64,000 nucleotides of DNA from an uncultured Allobosea sp. (GTDB taxonomy: Bacteria > Pseudomonadota > Alphaproteobacteria > Rhizobiales > Beijerinckiaceae), in NCBI RefSeq assembly GCF_945956895.1, contig NZ_CAMFJF010000001.1, positions 217,611 through 281,610 on the forward strand. The letters run 5' to 3'. Position 1 is the stretch's first letter. Each line of letters starts with the position of its first letter. Position numbers and translations under genes: made by a program. A model generated the notes under the pieces. That model searched no databases and was not told where the DNA came from. It saw only the letters and a list, made by a program, of their open reading frames with translations. Of the stretch, positions 1 to 9,159 are shown one piece after another.

Positions 1-2532
1 GCCGACCAGCTCGTCGAGGATGTAGAAGGTCTTGGTCAGGACGTGGTCGCGCGGCAGCGGCTCCAGCTCGGGAATGTCGAGCGTCTGCAGCATGCGCTTG
101 AGCTGGTCGCCCTCGGGCGTGGTGCCGCCGCCGGGCCGCGCACTCATCGCGTCGCGGGTGTCGAAGATTACAAGGCCGCCGCCCTTCATATAGGCTTCGA
201 GCTTGCGCAGCGTCTCGGCCGACGGGAGCGGGCGGCCGGCGACGATTGGCCAGTACAGCACCGGGAAGAAGGCGAGCTCGTCGCGCTCGACGCTGACGCC
301 GACCGGCTCGCCCGGCTCCAGCGCGGTACGGGCGCCGAGCACGGTGTTGAGGCCGGTGAGTCCGGCCTTGGACATGTCGTCGACCGGCTTGTCGCCGGTC
401 ACGACATAAGCGAGCCGCGTCATCGCACCATTGGCGAGCAGGGCGCGCGGGATCGGCGGGCGGGTATCGGCCTGCGCGTTGGGCGCGGGCTGCTGGGCGC
501 GGGCCGTATCGGGCGCGAGGCCGAAGGAGGCGCCAAGCGCGAGCAGGACCGCGGCCGGCGCGGCAACCTTGCGCAGGCGGGCAAGGTTGAGACGTCCGCC
601 GAGCCAGAGCGTCGCCAGCGTATCGGCGACGAGCAGGAGCAGGGCAAGCACGAGCAGCGGCGGGCGGATGTCGCGCGCCACCGGCTCGTCGATCGGCAGC
701 ACGGCGACGCCGAGGCTGGCGAGGTCGAGCGCCGCGAGCGTGTCGATCGGCGTCAGCGCGTTGACCGCGAGCGAGCCGTCGGTCGGGCCGTAGAGGCCGG
801 GCGGATGGGCGAGCGTCGCGCGGCCGGCATAGTTGCGCGCCACCGGCTGGGCGGTCGCAGGCGCCGAGCGGAACTGGCCGATGCCGTCGAGCACGCGGGC
901 CGGCGACAGGGTCTCTACGCGCTTGTCGTCGCTCTGGCTTTCGACAGCGGCGGGGCCGTTGCCGGCGAGATTGACGATCTTGCGGAGCATATCGACGAAG
1001 AGGCCCGAGAGCGGAAGGTTCGACCAGGTGGTATCGGCGGTGACATGGACCATCGCGATCAGGCCGTCGCCGCGCCGCTCGCCGGTGACGACGGGCGTGC
1101 CGTCCTCCAATGCCGCCCAGGTCTTGCGCGACAGATTCGGCTCCGGCTCGGCCAGGATCTGGCGGCTGACGCGGATATCGTCGCTGATCGTCAGGCCGAA
1201 GAAGGGGCTCTCGCGGGTGAAGGGCGCAAGCTTGCGCGGTGTCTCCCAGGACAGGCCGCCGCCGAGCGTGCGGCCGCCGCGGCGCAGGCGCACCGGCGTC
1301 AGGTCGTCGGAGGCGGCGGCGAGGCGGGCGCCGGCAAAGCGCAGCAGCACGCCGCCGCGCTCGACGAAGCTCGTGACCTTCTCGGCCGTCTCGCGATCGA
1401 GCGCGCCGATATCGGCGAGGACCAGCACCGAGAGATTCTGTGCCAGCAATTCGCCGATCGGGTCGGTCGAGCCCTGCCGCGGCTCGCGGATTTCGGCGAA
1501 GGGCTGGAGGGCGCGGGAGAGATAGTAGGTCGGCGAGAGTAGCGGCTGCGCGGTGTCGGCGGTGGCGCCGGAGACGAGGCCGATGCGGCGGCGCTTGGCC
1601 CGGTCGTCGAGCAGCGCCACGGCACCGGCGCTGCGCTCGCCGACGATCTCGAGTCGCGAGACGGCGTTGCGCACCTCGATCGGCAAGGTCAGTCGGGCGG
1701 TCGTCTCCAGATTATTGCCCTCGAAGATGAAGGGGGTGTTGCCGAGCGGCAAGCCCTTGAGATCGAGCGCGCGGACCTGTCCGGTCGCGGGCGCGCTGGC
1801 TGTGGGGCGCAGCACCTTGACGGTGAGGGCGCCGGCGAGGTTCTCGGGCGCAGAGAGGGCAAGCTGCGCGGGCGGAGCTGCATGAACAGCGAGGCGGCGG
1901 GCCTCGGCATCCTGCTTCAAGCGCGCGAGGAAACCACCGTCGTCGGAGATGCCGAGGCCGTCGGCGACCCAGACGATCTCGGTGGCGGGCGAGCCTTGCA
2001 GGAAGGCTTCGATGCGCTGGAGATGGGCGGAACGGTCCGGCGCATGCGGCTGGAGCGGGAGCGCGCGCAGACGGTCGAGCGCGATGCGCGGCTCGGCCAG
2101 CGCGATCGCGGTGGGGGCCTCCGCGAGGCCGACCACGGCGACCGGGCGGCCCTCGCGGGTCGCGGCGGCGATGCGTGATTCGGCAACCGAGACGCGTTCG
2201 GACCAGTCGGTCGCGGCGCCGAAGCCGTTATCGATCAGAAGCAGGACGGGGCCGCGCGAGGGCGCGGCGTCGCGCACGGGATTCCAGACCGGGCCGGCGA
2301 CGGCGAGGATCGCGAGCGCGGCGATAGCCATGCGCAAGGCGAGCAGCCACCAGGGTGTGTGGGCCGGTGTCTCGCGCTTGGAGATCAGGTCCGCCATGAT
2401 CTTCAGCGGCGGGAAGTCGATCCGGCGCGGGCGCGGCGGCGTCACGCGCAGGATCAGCCAGAGGGCGGGCAACAAAGCGAGCGCGGCGAGAGCGAGCGGG
2501 GCGGAGAAGCTGAAGGGCAGGGCGCTGAGCAT
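1..2532 (-). CDS. BatA/DUF4159 domain membrane protein (3' end outside window)
   Basis: The frame is open for 844 codons from the ATG at 2532 to the left edge, so the C-terminus is missing. The start is preceded by a GAGGGGG ribosome-binding site that overlaps the stop of the upstream DUF58 gene. Residues 1-80 look like the N-terminal BatA double-membrane segment (hydrophobic stretches near 8-26 and 58-76). A vWA-like and glutamine-amidotransferase-like region follows, with a membrane segment near 625-645. From about residue 700 the sequence (RLAYVVTGD, FPVLYWPI, GGGLVIFDTRD) fits DUF4159. The gene follows MoxR and DUF58 genes, the order of the Bat-type clusters of alphaproteobacteria. The exact function is unknown; a role in envelope or protein-complex maturation is inferred. 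Confidence 0.85.
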   Translation of the reverse strand, partial: MLSALPFSFSAPLALAALALLPALWLILRVTPPRPRRIDFPPLKIMADLISKRETPAHTPWWLLALRMAIAALAILAVAGPVWNPVRDAAPSRGPVLLLIDNGFGAATDWSERVSVAESRIAAATREGRPVAVVGLAEAPTAIALAEPRIALDRLRALPLQPHAPDRSAHLQRIEAFLQGSPATEIVWVADGLGISDDGGFLARLKQDAEARRLAVHAAPPAQLALSAPENLAGALTVKVLRPTASAPATGQVRALDLKGLPLGNTPFIFEGNNLETTARLTLPIEVRNAVSRLEIVGERSAGAVALLDDRAKRRRIGLVSGATADTAQPLLSPTYYLSRALQPFAEIREPRQGSTDPIGELLAQNLSVLVLADIGALDRETAEKVTSFVERGGVLLRFAGARLAAASDDLTPVRLRRGGRTLGGGLSWETPRKLAPFTRESPFFGLTISDDIRVSRQILAEPEPNLSRKTWAALEDGTPVVTGERRGDGLIAMVHVTADTTWSNLPLSGLFVDMLRKIVNLAGNGPAAVESQSDDKRVETLSPARVLDGIGQFRSAPATAQPVARNYAGRATLAHPPGLYGPTDGSLAVNALTPIDTLAALDLASLGVAVLPIDEPVARDIRPPLLVLALLLLVADTLATLWLGGRLNLARLRKVAAPAAVLLALGASFGLAPDTARAQQPAPNAQADTRPPIPRALLANGAMTRLAYVVTGDKPVDDMSKAGLTGLNTVLGARTALEPGEPVGVSVERDELAFFPVLYWPIVAGRPLPSAETLRKLEAYMKGGGLVIFDTRDAMSARPGGGTTPEGDQLKRMLQTLDIPELEPLPRDHVLTKTFYILDELVG

Positions 2533-2544
2533 CGGCGATCCCCC

Positions 2545-3462
2545 TCAGAAGCCCGAGGCGCTGCGCGAGGCCGCGACGAGGCTCGCGATGCGCAGCACCG
2601 CTTCGCTCGCCGGCCGGTCGGTGCGATGCAGCGTCAAGGTCCAGCCGGCCTTGCGGCTGGCTTCGGTGATGGCTTCGCGATGGGCGGCAAGGCGCTGACG
2701 GTATTCATCGCCCCAGGCGCCGGCATCGCCGACACGCAGGGTCAGCCCGTCCTCCAGATCGAAGAGTTCGGCCTGTCCGGTGAAGGGGAAGGTTTCCTCG
2801 ATCGGATCGGCGATGAGCAGGACATGGCCCCGCGCGCCCGACGATGCCAGCGTGGCGATCCGCTGGGTCAGCGCCGAGGCGGGGGAGAGACCGTCGGTGA
2901 TGATGACCGCCTCCGCCAGCCGGGGCAACGGCGCTTCCGGCGGCAGGTCGGAGGCGGCGTTGCGCTCGTCCGCGAGAATGGCCTGCGCCAGGACCTCGAC
3001 AATGCGGCGCGAGGCCAGCGCCCGCGTCAACCCGAGATGGCCGACACGCTCGCCGCCCTCGACCATCGTCTCGGCCAGCGCGAAGCCAGCGACCAATGCG
3101 CGGTCGAGCTTCGAGGCCATGGCGAGCGAGGAGGCGAAGCCCATCGAGGGCGAGCGGTCGATCCAGAGCCAGATCGAATGCGAGGCTTCCCATTCGCGCT
3201 CGCGGACGAAGAGATGGCCGTCGCGGGCCGAACGGCGCCAGTCGATGCGCGAGGCGGATTCGCCGGCGACCAGCGGGCGGTATTGCCAGAAGGTTTCGCC
3301 TGGGCCGGAGCGGCGCCGGCCATGGATGCCGTGAATGCTGGCGGAGACGCGGCGCGCCTCCAGAATCAGGCGCGGCAGGCGCGCGGCGAGGTCGAGCGAT
3401 TCCGTAAGGACCGGCCGCGACGGCCGCCTTTCGCCCGGACCCAGGACGCGCGTGCGCAACAT
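2545..3462 (-). CDS. DUF58 domain protein (vWA-like), Bat cluster
   Basis: 305 residues. Residues 52-102 carry the DUF58 core: GE.F..YRPL..GE..R.IDWR..AR, then a vWA-like strand ending in D101-R-S-P-S-M, a MIDAS-type D-x-S-x-S motif. It starts 4 bases after the moxR stop and ends 12 bases before the DUF4159 start, so the three genes form one operon. DUF58 proteins are normally encoded beside MoxR AAA ATPases and are thought to be their clients or partners. There is no signal peptide, so it is probably cytoplasmic or membrane-associated. Family assignment is firm; the biological role is inferred from context. Confidence 0.9.
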   Translation of the reverse strand: MLRTRVLGPGERRPSRPVLTESLDLAARLPRLILEARRVSASIHGIHGRRRSGPGETFWQYRPLVAGESASRIDWRRSARDGHLFVREREWEASHSIWLWIDRSPSMGFASSLAMASKLDRALVAGFALAETMVEGGERVGHLGLTRALASRRIVEVLAQAILADERNAASDLPPEAPLPRLAEAVIITDGLSPASALTQRIATLASSGARGHVLLIADPIEETFPFTGQAELFDLEDGLTLRVGDAGAWGDEYRQRLAAHREAITEASRKAGWTLTLHRTDRPASEAVLRIASLVAASRSASGF

Positions 3463-3466
3463 CGGC

Positions 3467-4489
3467 CTATCCCAGCCGTTCCACGAGCTTGCCGATCAAC
3501 CCCTCGACCGTCTCGCCATCGGCGCGGGCGGCAAAGGTCAGGGCGACGCGGTGCTTCAGAACGGGAATGGCGAGCGCCGCGACATCGTCGACCGAAGGAG
3601 CGAGCCGGCCCTCGACCAGGGCGCGCGCGCGCGCCGCCAGCGTCAGCGACTGGCTGGCGCGGGGACCGGGGCCCCAGGAGAGCTTGTCGGTGACCGAGGC
3701 ATCGCCCTCGCCGGGGCGTGCCGAGCGGACGAGATCGAGGATCGCGTCGACAACGGCGTCGCCAACCGGCAGGCGGCGGACGAGTCGCTGGATCGACATC
3801 AGCGTCTCCGCGGTCATCGCCTGCGAGGGCTTGTATTCGGTGGCGCCGGTGGTCTCCAGCAGGATGCGCCGCTCGGCCTCGCGGTCGGGATAGCCGACAT
3901 CGATCTCGAGCAGGAAGCGGTCGAGCTGCGCCTCGGGCAGGGGATAGGTGCCTTCCTGCTCGATCGGGTTCTGCGTCGCCAGCACATGGAAGGGCGCCGG
4001 CAGGTCGTAGCGCTCGCCCGCCACCGTGACGTGGTGCTCCTGCATCGCCTGGAGCAGGGCCGACTGGGTGCGCGGTGAGGCGCGGTTGATCTCGTCCGCC
4101 ATCAGCAACTGGGCGAAGACCGGGCCCTTGATGAAGCGGAAATGGCGCTTGCCGTCGCTCGATTCGTCGAGGACCTCGGAGCCGAGGATGTCGGAGGGCA
4201 TCAGGTCCGGCGTGAACTGGACGCGCCGGGCCGCGAGCCCCAATACGGTGCCCATCGCCTCGACGAGCTTGGTCTTGGCGAGGCCGGGGACGCCGACGAG
4301 CAGGCCATGGCCGCCCGAGAGCAGTGTCACCAACGAGAGATCGACGACCTTCTGCTGGCCGAAGATGACCTGGCCGATCTCCTTGCGCGCGGCGCCGATG
4401 GCACTGAGCGCGGCTTCGGCCGCCTCGACGATGCCTGTGTCGAGGTCGATCGGCGAAGTGCTCTCGTTTGCCCGGGCTTGCGCCGCCAT
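3467..4489 (-). CDS. MoxR-family AAA+ ATPase
   Basis: 340 residues from the ATG at 4489. An earlier in-frame ATG at 4528 is possible, but the 4489 start has an AAGGAG ribosome-binding site 6-7 bases upstream and is preferred. Walker A is G66-V-P-G-L-A-K-T; Walker B is LLMADEINR at 128-136, followed by SALLQAMQE, typical of MoxR. The C-terminal lid contains GPGPRAS. MoxR ATPases act as chaperone-like remodelling enzymes, with DUF58/vWA partners encoded next door as here. First gene of the minus-strand operon; the DUF1285 gene is divergent. Confidence 0.93.
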   Translation of the reverse strand: MAAQARANESTSPIDLDTGIVEAAEAALSAIGAARKEIGQVIFGQQKVVDLSLVTLLSGGHGLLVGVPGLAKTKLVEAMGTVLGLAARRVQFTPDLMPSDILGSEVLDESSDGKRHFRFIKGPVFAQLLMADEINRASPRTQSALLQAMQEHHVTVAGERYDLPAPFHVLATQNPIEQEGTYPLPEAQLDRFLLEIDVGYPDREAERRILLETTGATEYKPSQAMTAETLMSIQRLVRRLPVGDAVVDAILDLVRSARPGEGDASVTDKLSWGPGPRASQSLTLAARARALVEGRLAPSVDDVAALAIPVLKHRVALTFAARADGETVEGLIGKLVERLG

Positions 4490-4691
4490 GTCGGTCTCCT
4501 TCACTGTCGCTGGCCGTTGCGCCGCCATGCGAACCGTCGATGCGTTCGGCCGTTCAGTGTGGACGGGCCATCACGGCGGCTCAAGCGCCGAATGGAATGG
4601 TACACATCATCTCGGCTTCACGATTATGTGGAGTTCAAGGCGGAAACGCGATGCAGGCACGATGCCGCAGCCGGTGGCCAGGGAGGATTCG

Positions 4692-5273
4692 ATGACGGAG
4701 CCGGGCCAGGCGATGGAGCGGTTGATGGCCTCGCTCGGCAGCGGCAAGGCGCGCGGATTGCCACCCGTCGAACGCTGGAATCCGCCCTTCTGCGGCGATC
4801 TCGATATGCGCATCGCCGCCGACGGGACCTGGTACTACATGGGCACGCCGATCGGCCGGCCGGCGCTGGTGAAGCTGTTCTCCTCGGTGCTGAAACGCGA
4901 GGGCGACGATTACTTTCTCGTGACCCCGGTCGAGAAAGTGGGAATCACCGTCGATGACGCGCCGTTCCAGGCGGTCGAAATGCAGGTCGATGGCGAGGGT
5001 GATGGCCGGACGATCGCGTTCCGCACGCAGGTCGACGATCTCGTCTGCCTCGGGCCGGAGCATGGCCTGCGTTTCAGGCGGGCTGCGCAGGACGGACTGA
5101 CACCCTATATCCATATCCGGCGCGGGCTCTGGGCCCGGCTGACGCGCGCGCTGACCTACGACCTGCTGGCGCTCGGCGAGGTGCGGGAGGTTGACGGCGA
5201 GGCGATGTTCGGGATTGCAGCTGCAGAGCAGTTCTATCCGGCTTTGCCGGCGAGCGAGATCGAGGGCATCTAG
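4692..5273 (+). CDS. DUF1285 domain protein
   Basis: 193 residues. The chosen ATG has GGGAGG just upstream; the frame is open further 5', but that stretch is antisense to moxR. Motifs such as [22 protein letters not shown] and YFLVTPVEK match DUF1285, a small soluble family widespread in alpha- and gammaproteobacteria with no established function. It heads a tight plus-strand run: its TAG stop shares one base with the GTG start of the Nudix gene. Co-occurrence with a CoA pyrophosphatase and the CCA enzyme is typical of Hyphomicrobiales but does not reveal the role. Confidence 0.88.
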   Translation: MTEPGQAMERLMASLGSGKARGLPPVERWNPPFCGDLDMRIAADGTWYYMGTPIGRPALVKLFSSVLKREGDDYFLVTPVEKVGITVDDAPFQAVEMQVDGEGDGRTIAFRTQVDDLVCLGPEHGLRFRRAAQDGLTPYIHIRRGLWARLTRALTYDLLALGEVREVDGEAMFGIAAAEQFYPALPASEIEGI

Positions 5274-5932
5274 TGCTGAAGACAATCGAGTCTGCCCTCA
5301 ACCTCAGTGCCGAGGGCTTCGCAGCCCTGGCGCGCGCGCGTCTTCGAGCAGAACCGCCGGCGTTGGGCGACGTGATCAGCCGGCCGCGCGGCGATCATGA
5401 GAATCAGCCTTCGTCGGTGCCGATCCCTGACGAGAAGCGCGCCGTGCCGGCAGCTGTGCTGATCGGCATCGTGCCGCGCCCGGCGGGGCCGACCGTGCTG
5501 CTGACGCAGCGTGCGGCGGCCTTGCGCAATCACTCGGCGCAGGTCGCCTTTCCCGGCGGCCGGGTCGATGCCGTCGACGGCTCGCCGATCGTCACGGCGC
5601 TGCGCGAGACCGAGGAGGAGATCGGCCTGCCGCGGTCGCATATCCGCACGCTCGGCTTCCTCGACGCCTATCTGACCGGCACCGGCTATCGCATCGTGCC
5701 GGTGGTGGCGCTGATCGAGCCGCCCTTCTCGCTGACGATCAACCATAACGAGGTCGATGAGGCCTTCGAGACGCCGCTCTCCTTCCTGCTCGATCCCGCC
5801 AACCACAAGCGCGAGGGGCGTGAGTGGAAGGGGCATTTCCGCACCTACTATGCGATGCCGTTCGAGGGTCGCTATATCTGGGGAGCGACCGCCGGCATGA
5901 TCCGCAATCTCTACGAGCGGCTTGCCGGATAA
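5273..5932 (+). CDS. CoA pyrophosphatase (Nudix hydrolase)
   Basis: 219 residues from a GTG that shares one base with the preceding stop (TAGTG). Nudix hydrolase that cleaves CoA or CoA derivatives to 3',5'-ADP and phosphopantetheine. The Nudix box lies at about 95-119 (GG...D.......ALRETEEEIGL). The segment just before it, LRNHSAQVAFPGG (84-96), is the UPF0035 motif characteristic of CoA pyrophosphatases, which supports the specific call. Translationally coupled to DUF1285. Confidence 0.92.
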   Translation: MLKTIESALNLSAEGFAALARARLRAEPPALGDVISRPRGDHENQPSSVPIPDEKRAVPAAVLIGIVPRPAGPTVLLTQRAAALRNHSAQVAFPGGRVDAVDGSPIVTALRETEEEIGLPRSHIRTLGFLDAYLTGTGYRIVPVVALIEPPFSLTINHNEVDEAFETPLSFLLDPANHKREGREWKGHFRTYYAMPFEGRYIWGATAGMIRNLYERLAG

Positions 5933-5973
5933 GACTTTTTGCGCGGATGCCGCGCCGGGGAACGACGAAGCCG

Positions 5974-6231
5974 ATGCTGCGCGCGATCATCGAAGAGGTT
6001 CTGCTCTTCGTCTTGCCCTTCTGCGTCTTCGCAGCCTATCTCGTCATCAACAGGCGCAATCCTTTCGATGTCGAGCATTGGAGCCCGCATGTCTTCCGCC
6101 TTGCGGTCGCGGGCTTCCTGCTGGCGATCGCCGTGCTGATCTATGGCGGCTTCATCGCGCCGCGCAGCGAGGGCGCCTACGAACCGCCGCATATGGAGAA
6201 CGGGGTTCTGGTGCCCGGCCGCTTCAAATGA
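5974..6231 (+). CDS. DUF6111 family small membrane protein
   Basis: 85 residues with two hydrophobic segments (about 4-21 and 39-58), then a polar C-terminus ending in a G-x-x-V-P-G-R-F motif. This fits DUF6111, a family nearly always encoded directly upstream of the CCA-adding enzyme in Hyphomicrobiales. Here its TGA overlaps the cca ATG (ATGA, 4 bases), so the two are translationally coupled. An in-frame ATG at 5947 would add nine residues; neither start has a strong ribosome-binding site. Function unknown. Confidence 0.85.
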   Translation: MLRAIIEEVLLFVLPFCVFAAYLVINRRNPFDVEHWSPHVFRLAVAGFLLAIAVLIYGGFIAPRSEGAYEPPHMENGVLVPGRFK

Positions 6232-7463
6232 CTGGGGAACGCGCCGGCGAGATCGCATGCTTCCTGGCCCAGCCGGCGCTGGCGCGGCTGCTGTCGGCGC
6301 TTGACGGGAACGGCGAGGAAACGCGCGTCGTCGGGGGTGCGGTGCGCAATCTCCTGCTCGGCGAGCCGGCGAGCGATGTCGACCTCGCCACCACCGCTTT
6401 GCCGCAGGAGACGATCCGGCGCGGCAAGGCGGCCGGCTTCAAGGCGGTGCCGACCGGCATCGAGCACGGCACGGTCACGCTGGTCGCGGAGGGCACGAGC
6501 TTCGAGGTCACGACGCTCAGGCGCGATGTCGAGACGGACGGACGCCGCGCCAAGGTCGTGTTCGGCCGGGATTTCGTGGCGGATGCGCTGCGGCGCGACT
6601 TCACCATCAATGCGCTCGGCCTTGGGCGCGACGGCACGCTGCGTGACTATTGCGGCGGGCTCGACGATCTCGCCCAACGCCGGGTGCGCTTCATCGGCGA
6701 TGCCGCGGCCCGGATCCGCGAGGACTATCTGCGCATCCTGCGCTTCTTTCGCTTCCATGCCCGTTACGGTGCCGGCGAGCCCGATGCCGAAGGCCTGCGC
6801 GCCTGCATCGCCGGCCGCGAGGGGCTCGCCGGTTTGTCGCGCGAGCGGGTCCGTGCGGAGTTGCTCAAGCTTCTGGTCGCCCCCCGTGTCAGCCCGACCT
6901 TGCAGGCGATGGCCGGAGCCGGCCTGCTGATGCCGGTGATCGGCGGCGTGCCGCATCTCTCGCGTTTCGCGCTGGTTGCGGAAGACCACGGCGAGGGCGT
7001 CCATGCGGTGTTCCGGCTGGCGGCGCTGGCGGTTTCGGTTGGGGAGGATGCGCTGCGCCTGCGTGAGCGGCTGCGTCTTTCCAACGAAGAATTCGACCGG
7101 ACCGCCCGGATCGCCTCGGCATTGGAGAAGCTGGGCGGCCGGGCGGGGCTGCCTGATATCGCGGCCTTGCGCCTTGTCGCCCATGATGCCGGGAACGATG
7201 CGACGGCTGCGGCACTCGCCCTGCTGAACGCCACGGCGGCAGGCGAAGGCAAGGACAAGGTTCAGCGCCTCATCAGCGAACTCGGCCGGACGCCGCGCTT
7301 CGAACCGACGGGCAAGGACGTCATCGGGCTCGGTGTCCCGCCCGGTCCACGCGTCGGGCAGGCGCTTGCGGCGGCCCGGCAGAGCTGGATCGAGGCCGGT
7401 TGTGTCTCCGGCATGGGCGAGCAGATAGAGTTTGTGCGGATGGCTGTAGCCGCTCTTCCCTAG
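6228..7463 (+). CDS. CCA tRNA nucleotidyltransferase
   Basis: 411 residues; the start overlaps the DUF6111 stop by 4 bases. It adds or repairs the 3'-CCA end of tRNAs. The class II nucleotidyltransferase head has GGAVRN (36-41) and the metal-binding D50-V-D52, followed by the RRDFTINALG motif and the RI.EDYLRILRFFRFHARYG nucleotide-recognition region. The C-terminal part is the less conserved helical tRNA-binding region. Last gene of the DUF1285-Nudix-DUF6111-cca run; a palindromic repeat follows. Confidence 0.94.
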   Translation: MTGERAGEIACFLAQPALARLLSALDGNGEETRVVGGAVRNLLLGEPASDVDLATTALPQETIRRGKAAGFKAVPTGIEHGTVTLVAEGTSFEVTTLRRDVETDGRRAKVVFGRDFVADALRRDFTINALGLGRDGTLRDYCGGLDDLAQRRVRFIGDAAARIREDYLRILRFFRFHARYGAGEPDAEGLRACIAGREGLAGLSRERVRAELLKLLVAPRVSPTLQAMAGAGLLMPVIGGVPHLSRFALVAEDHGEGVHAVFRLAALAVSVGEDALRLRERLRLSNEEFDRTARIASALEKLGGRAGLPDIAALRLVAHDAGNDATAAALALLNATAAGEGKDKVQRLISELGRTPRFEPTGKDVIGLGVPPGPRVGQALAAARQSWIEAGCVSGMGEQIEFVRMAVAALP

Positions 7464-7491
7464 GGCGTGTTGATTCCTGATGGAACCAGAG

Positions 7492-7587
7492 CGTCATCCC
7501 GGACAAGCTGCGCAGCAGCGCCGATCCGGGATCCATCGTAAAGCCCCGGAGCTCGCCGATGGATCCCGGCTCAAGGCCGGGATGACG
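7492..7587. repeat. Palindromic intergenic repeat, family A copy 1
   Basis: Starts with cgtcatcccgg and ends with its reverse complement ccgggatgacg. Inside are GATCCGGGATCC and GGATCCCGGC. An outer inverted repeat (tggaacc at 7481-7487, ggttcca at 7592-7598) extends the palindrome. It lies between the convergent cca and hemF genes. Related copies are at 21802-21915 and 62482-62580, with a divergent one at 14068-14169. Confidence 0.85.
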
Positions 7588-7640
7588 TCGCGGTTCCAAT
7601 AAATCTCAACATATTCCCGGCGCGGACAGCGCGGGCAGCC

Positions 7641-8585
7641 TCAAGGCCAGCGCACCGTCGGCGGCATCGAGGACAGGATCGAATCGACATTGCCGCCGGT
7701 CTTCAGCCCGAAGATCGTGCCGCGGTCGTAGAGCAGGTTGAACTCGACATAGCGGCCGCGACGGACCTGCTGTTCGTGGCGTTCGGTCTCGCTCCAGGGC
7801 TTGCCGATATTGCGGCACAGGATGTTGGGGTAGATGTCGAGGAAAGCCTCGCCGACGGCGCGGGTGAAAGCGAAATCGGCCTCGACATCGCCGGTCCAGA
7901 TATAGTCGTAGAAGATGCCGCCGATGCCGCGCGGCTCGTTGCGGTGCTTCAGGAAGAAATACTCGTCGCACCAGCTCTTGAAGCGCGGATAGTCCGCGAT
8001 GGCCGGGAAATTGTCGCAGGGACGGCGCATCGCGGCGTGGAAGTCGCGCGTGTCCGGGTCTTCCTGGTTGCGCCGCGCGTCGAGTACCGGCGTCAGATCG
8101 GCGCCGCCGCCGAACCACGGCTTGGTGGTGACGACGAGCCGCGTGTTCATGTGCACGGTCGGCGCATGCGGGTTCCAGGGATGGGCGATCAGCGAGATGC
8201 CGGTGGCATGGAAGCGCGGATCCTGCGCCGCGCCGGGAATCTGCCCGGCGAAATCGGGGTGGAAGCTGCCATGCACCGTGGAGACGTGGACGCCGACCTT
8301 CTCGAAGACGCGGCCCTTCATGATCGACATGACACCACCGCCGCCGGGCGCGCCATCATGGTTGGTGCGCTGCCAGGGCGTGCGGACGAAGCGACCGGGC
8401 TTGTCCGTTTCGGGCGGGAAGGGGCCGGCAGCCTCGTCCTCGATCGCCTCGAAGGCGGCGCAGATGCGATCGCGCAGGCTCTCGAACCAGGCGGCGGCGC
8501 GCGGCTTGAGCGCTTCGACGACGGCCGGATCGGCGGGAGAGAATTCATCGGGCTTCGGGGTGACCATCTTCTGCTTCTGTTCCAT
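7641..8585 (-). CDS. hemF: Oxygen-dependent coproporphyrinogen III oxidase
   Basis: 314 residues. Catalyses oxidative decarboxylation of coproporphyrinogen III to protoporphyrinogen IX in haem synthesis, using O2. The family signature H-P-x-N-P-x(2)-P-x(2)-H-x-N-x-R is at 135-149, followed by [10 protein letters not shown] (157-166) and the C-terminal [19 protein letters not shown]. The ATG at 8585 lies inside the 3' end of trmL; a second ATG six codons later (8567) is possible. The overlap with trmL suggests co-transcription. The cytochrome bc1 operon nearby needs haem, but no regulatory link is visible. Confidence 0.95.
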   Translation of the reverse strand: MEQKQKMVTPKPDEFSPADPAVVEALKPRAAAWFESLRDRICAAFEAIEDEAAGPFPPETDKPGRFVRTPWQRTNHDGAPGGGGVMSIMKGRVFEKVGVHVSTVHGSFHPDFAGQIPGAAQDPRFHATGISLIAHPWNPHAPTVHMNTRLVVTTKPWFGGGADLTPVLDARRNQEDPDTRDFHAAMRRPCDNFPAIADYPRFKSWCDEYFFLKHRNEPRGIGGIFYDYIWTGDVEADFAFTRAVGEAFLDIYPNILCRNIGKPWSETERHEQQVRRGRYVEFNLLYDRGTIFGLKTGGNVDSILSSMPPTVRWP

Positions 8586-9048
8586 TGCGGTCCGGAAAGC
8601 CGCCAGTCTGTCGTAAGGCCTCGCCTATTACCATCGCTGCCGCCAGCGCGACATTGAGCGAACGCAATCCCGATCGCATGGGAATGTGCAGGCTGGCCTC
8701 GGCGGCGGCACGGACCTCGGCCGTCACGCCGGCCGACTCGCGCCCGACCAGGACGATGTCGCTGGCCTGGAAGGCGAAATCGGGCAGGGGTGTCGCGCCA
8801 TCGGTCTCGGCCAGGACGAGGCGACGGCCCTGGGCCCTGCGCCAGCCGTCGAAAGCGGCGAAGGAATCATGGCGCCGGACGGCGGCGCGTTCGAGATAGT
8901 CCATGCCCGAGCGGCGGAAATGCCGGTCCGAGACGTCGAAGGCAGCCGGTTCCACGATGTCGACGGCGATGCCGAGGCAGGCGGCCATGCGGATCATCGT
9001 GCCGGCGTTCTGCGGGATGTCCGGCTGGAAGAGGGCGAGGCGAAGCAT
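8545..9048 (-). CDS. trmL: tRNA (cytidine(34)-2'-O)-methyltransferase
   Basis: SPOUT-class methyltransferase that 2'-O-methylates the wobble nucleotide of tRNA-Leu isoacceptors. About 167 residues from the ATG at 9048, which gives the usual family N-terminus [17 protein letters not shown]; in-frame ATGs at 9060 and 9078 would add 4 or 10 residues. The SPOUT knot motifs are present: [10 protein letters not shown], then [18 protein letters not shown]. Its 3' end overlaps hemF by about 41 bases. It is divergent from the ABC exporter gene. Confidence 0.92.
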   Translation of the reverse strand: MLRLALFQPDIPQNAGTMIRMAACLGIAVDIVEPAAFDVSDRHFRRSGMDYLERAAVRRHDSFAAFDGWRRAQGRRLVLAETDGATPLPDFAFQASDIVLVGRESAGVTAEVRAAAEASLHIPMRSGLRSLNVALAAAMVIGEALRQTGGFPDRNGTEAEDGHPEAR

Positions 9049-9159
9049 GGCTCCCGTCATGCGGTGACGCTCGGACATGCGTCAAGCAGGCTGGTCATTC
9101 GTGCAGGCGGGGACCATATGCCTCGAAACCGTCGCGATATCGCTCCAGGGAGAGCTGAC

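Noticed and set aside
43..1542. Long plus-strand open frame of about 500 codons
   Set aside because: It is antisense to the DUF4159 gene, and its translation is Arg/Gly/Ala-rich low-complexity sequence typical of GC-rich shadow frames.
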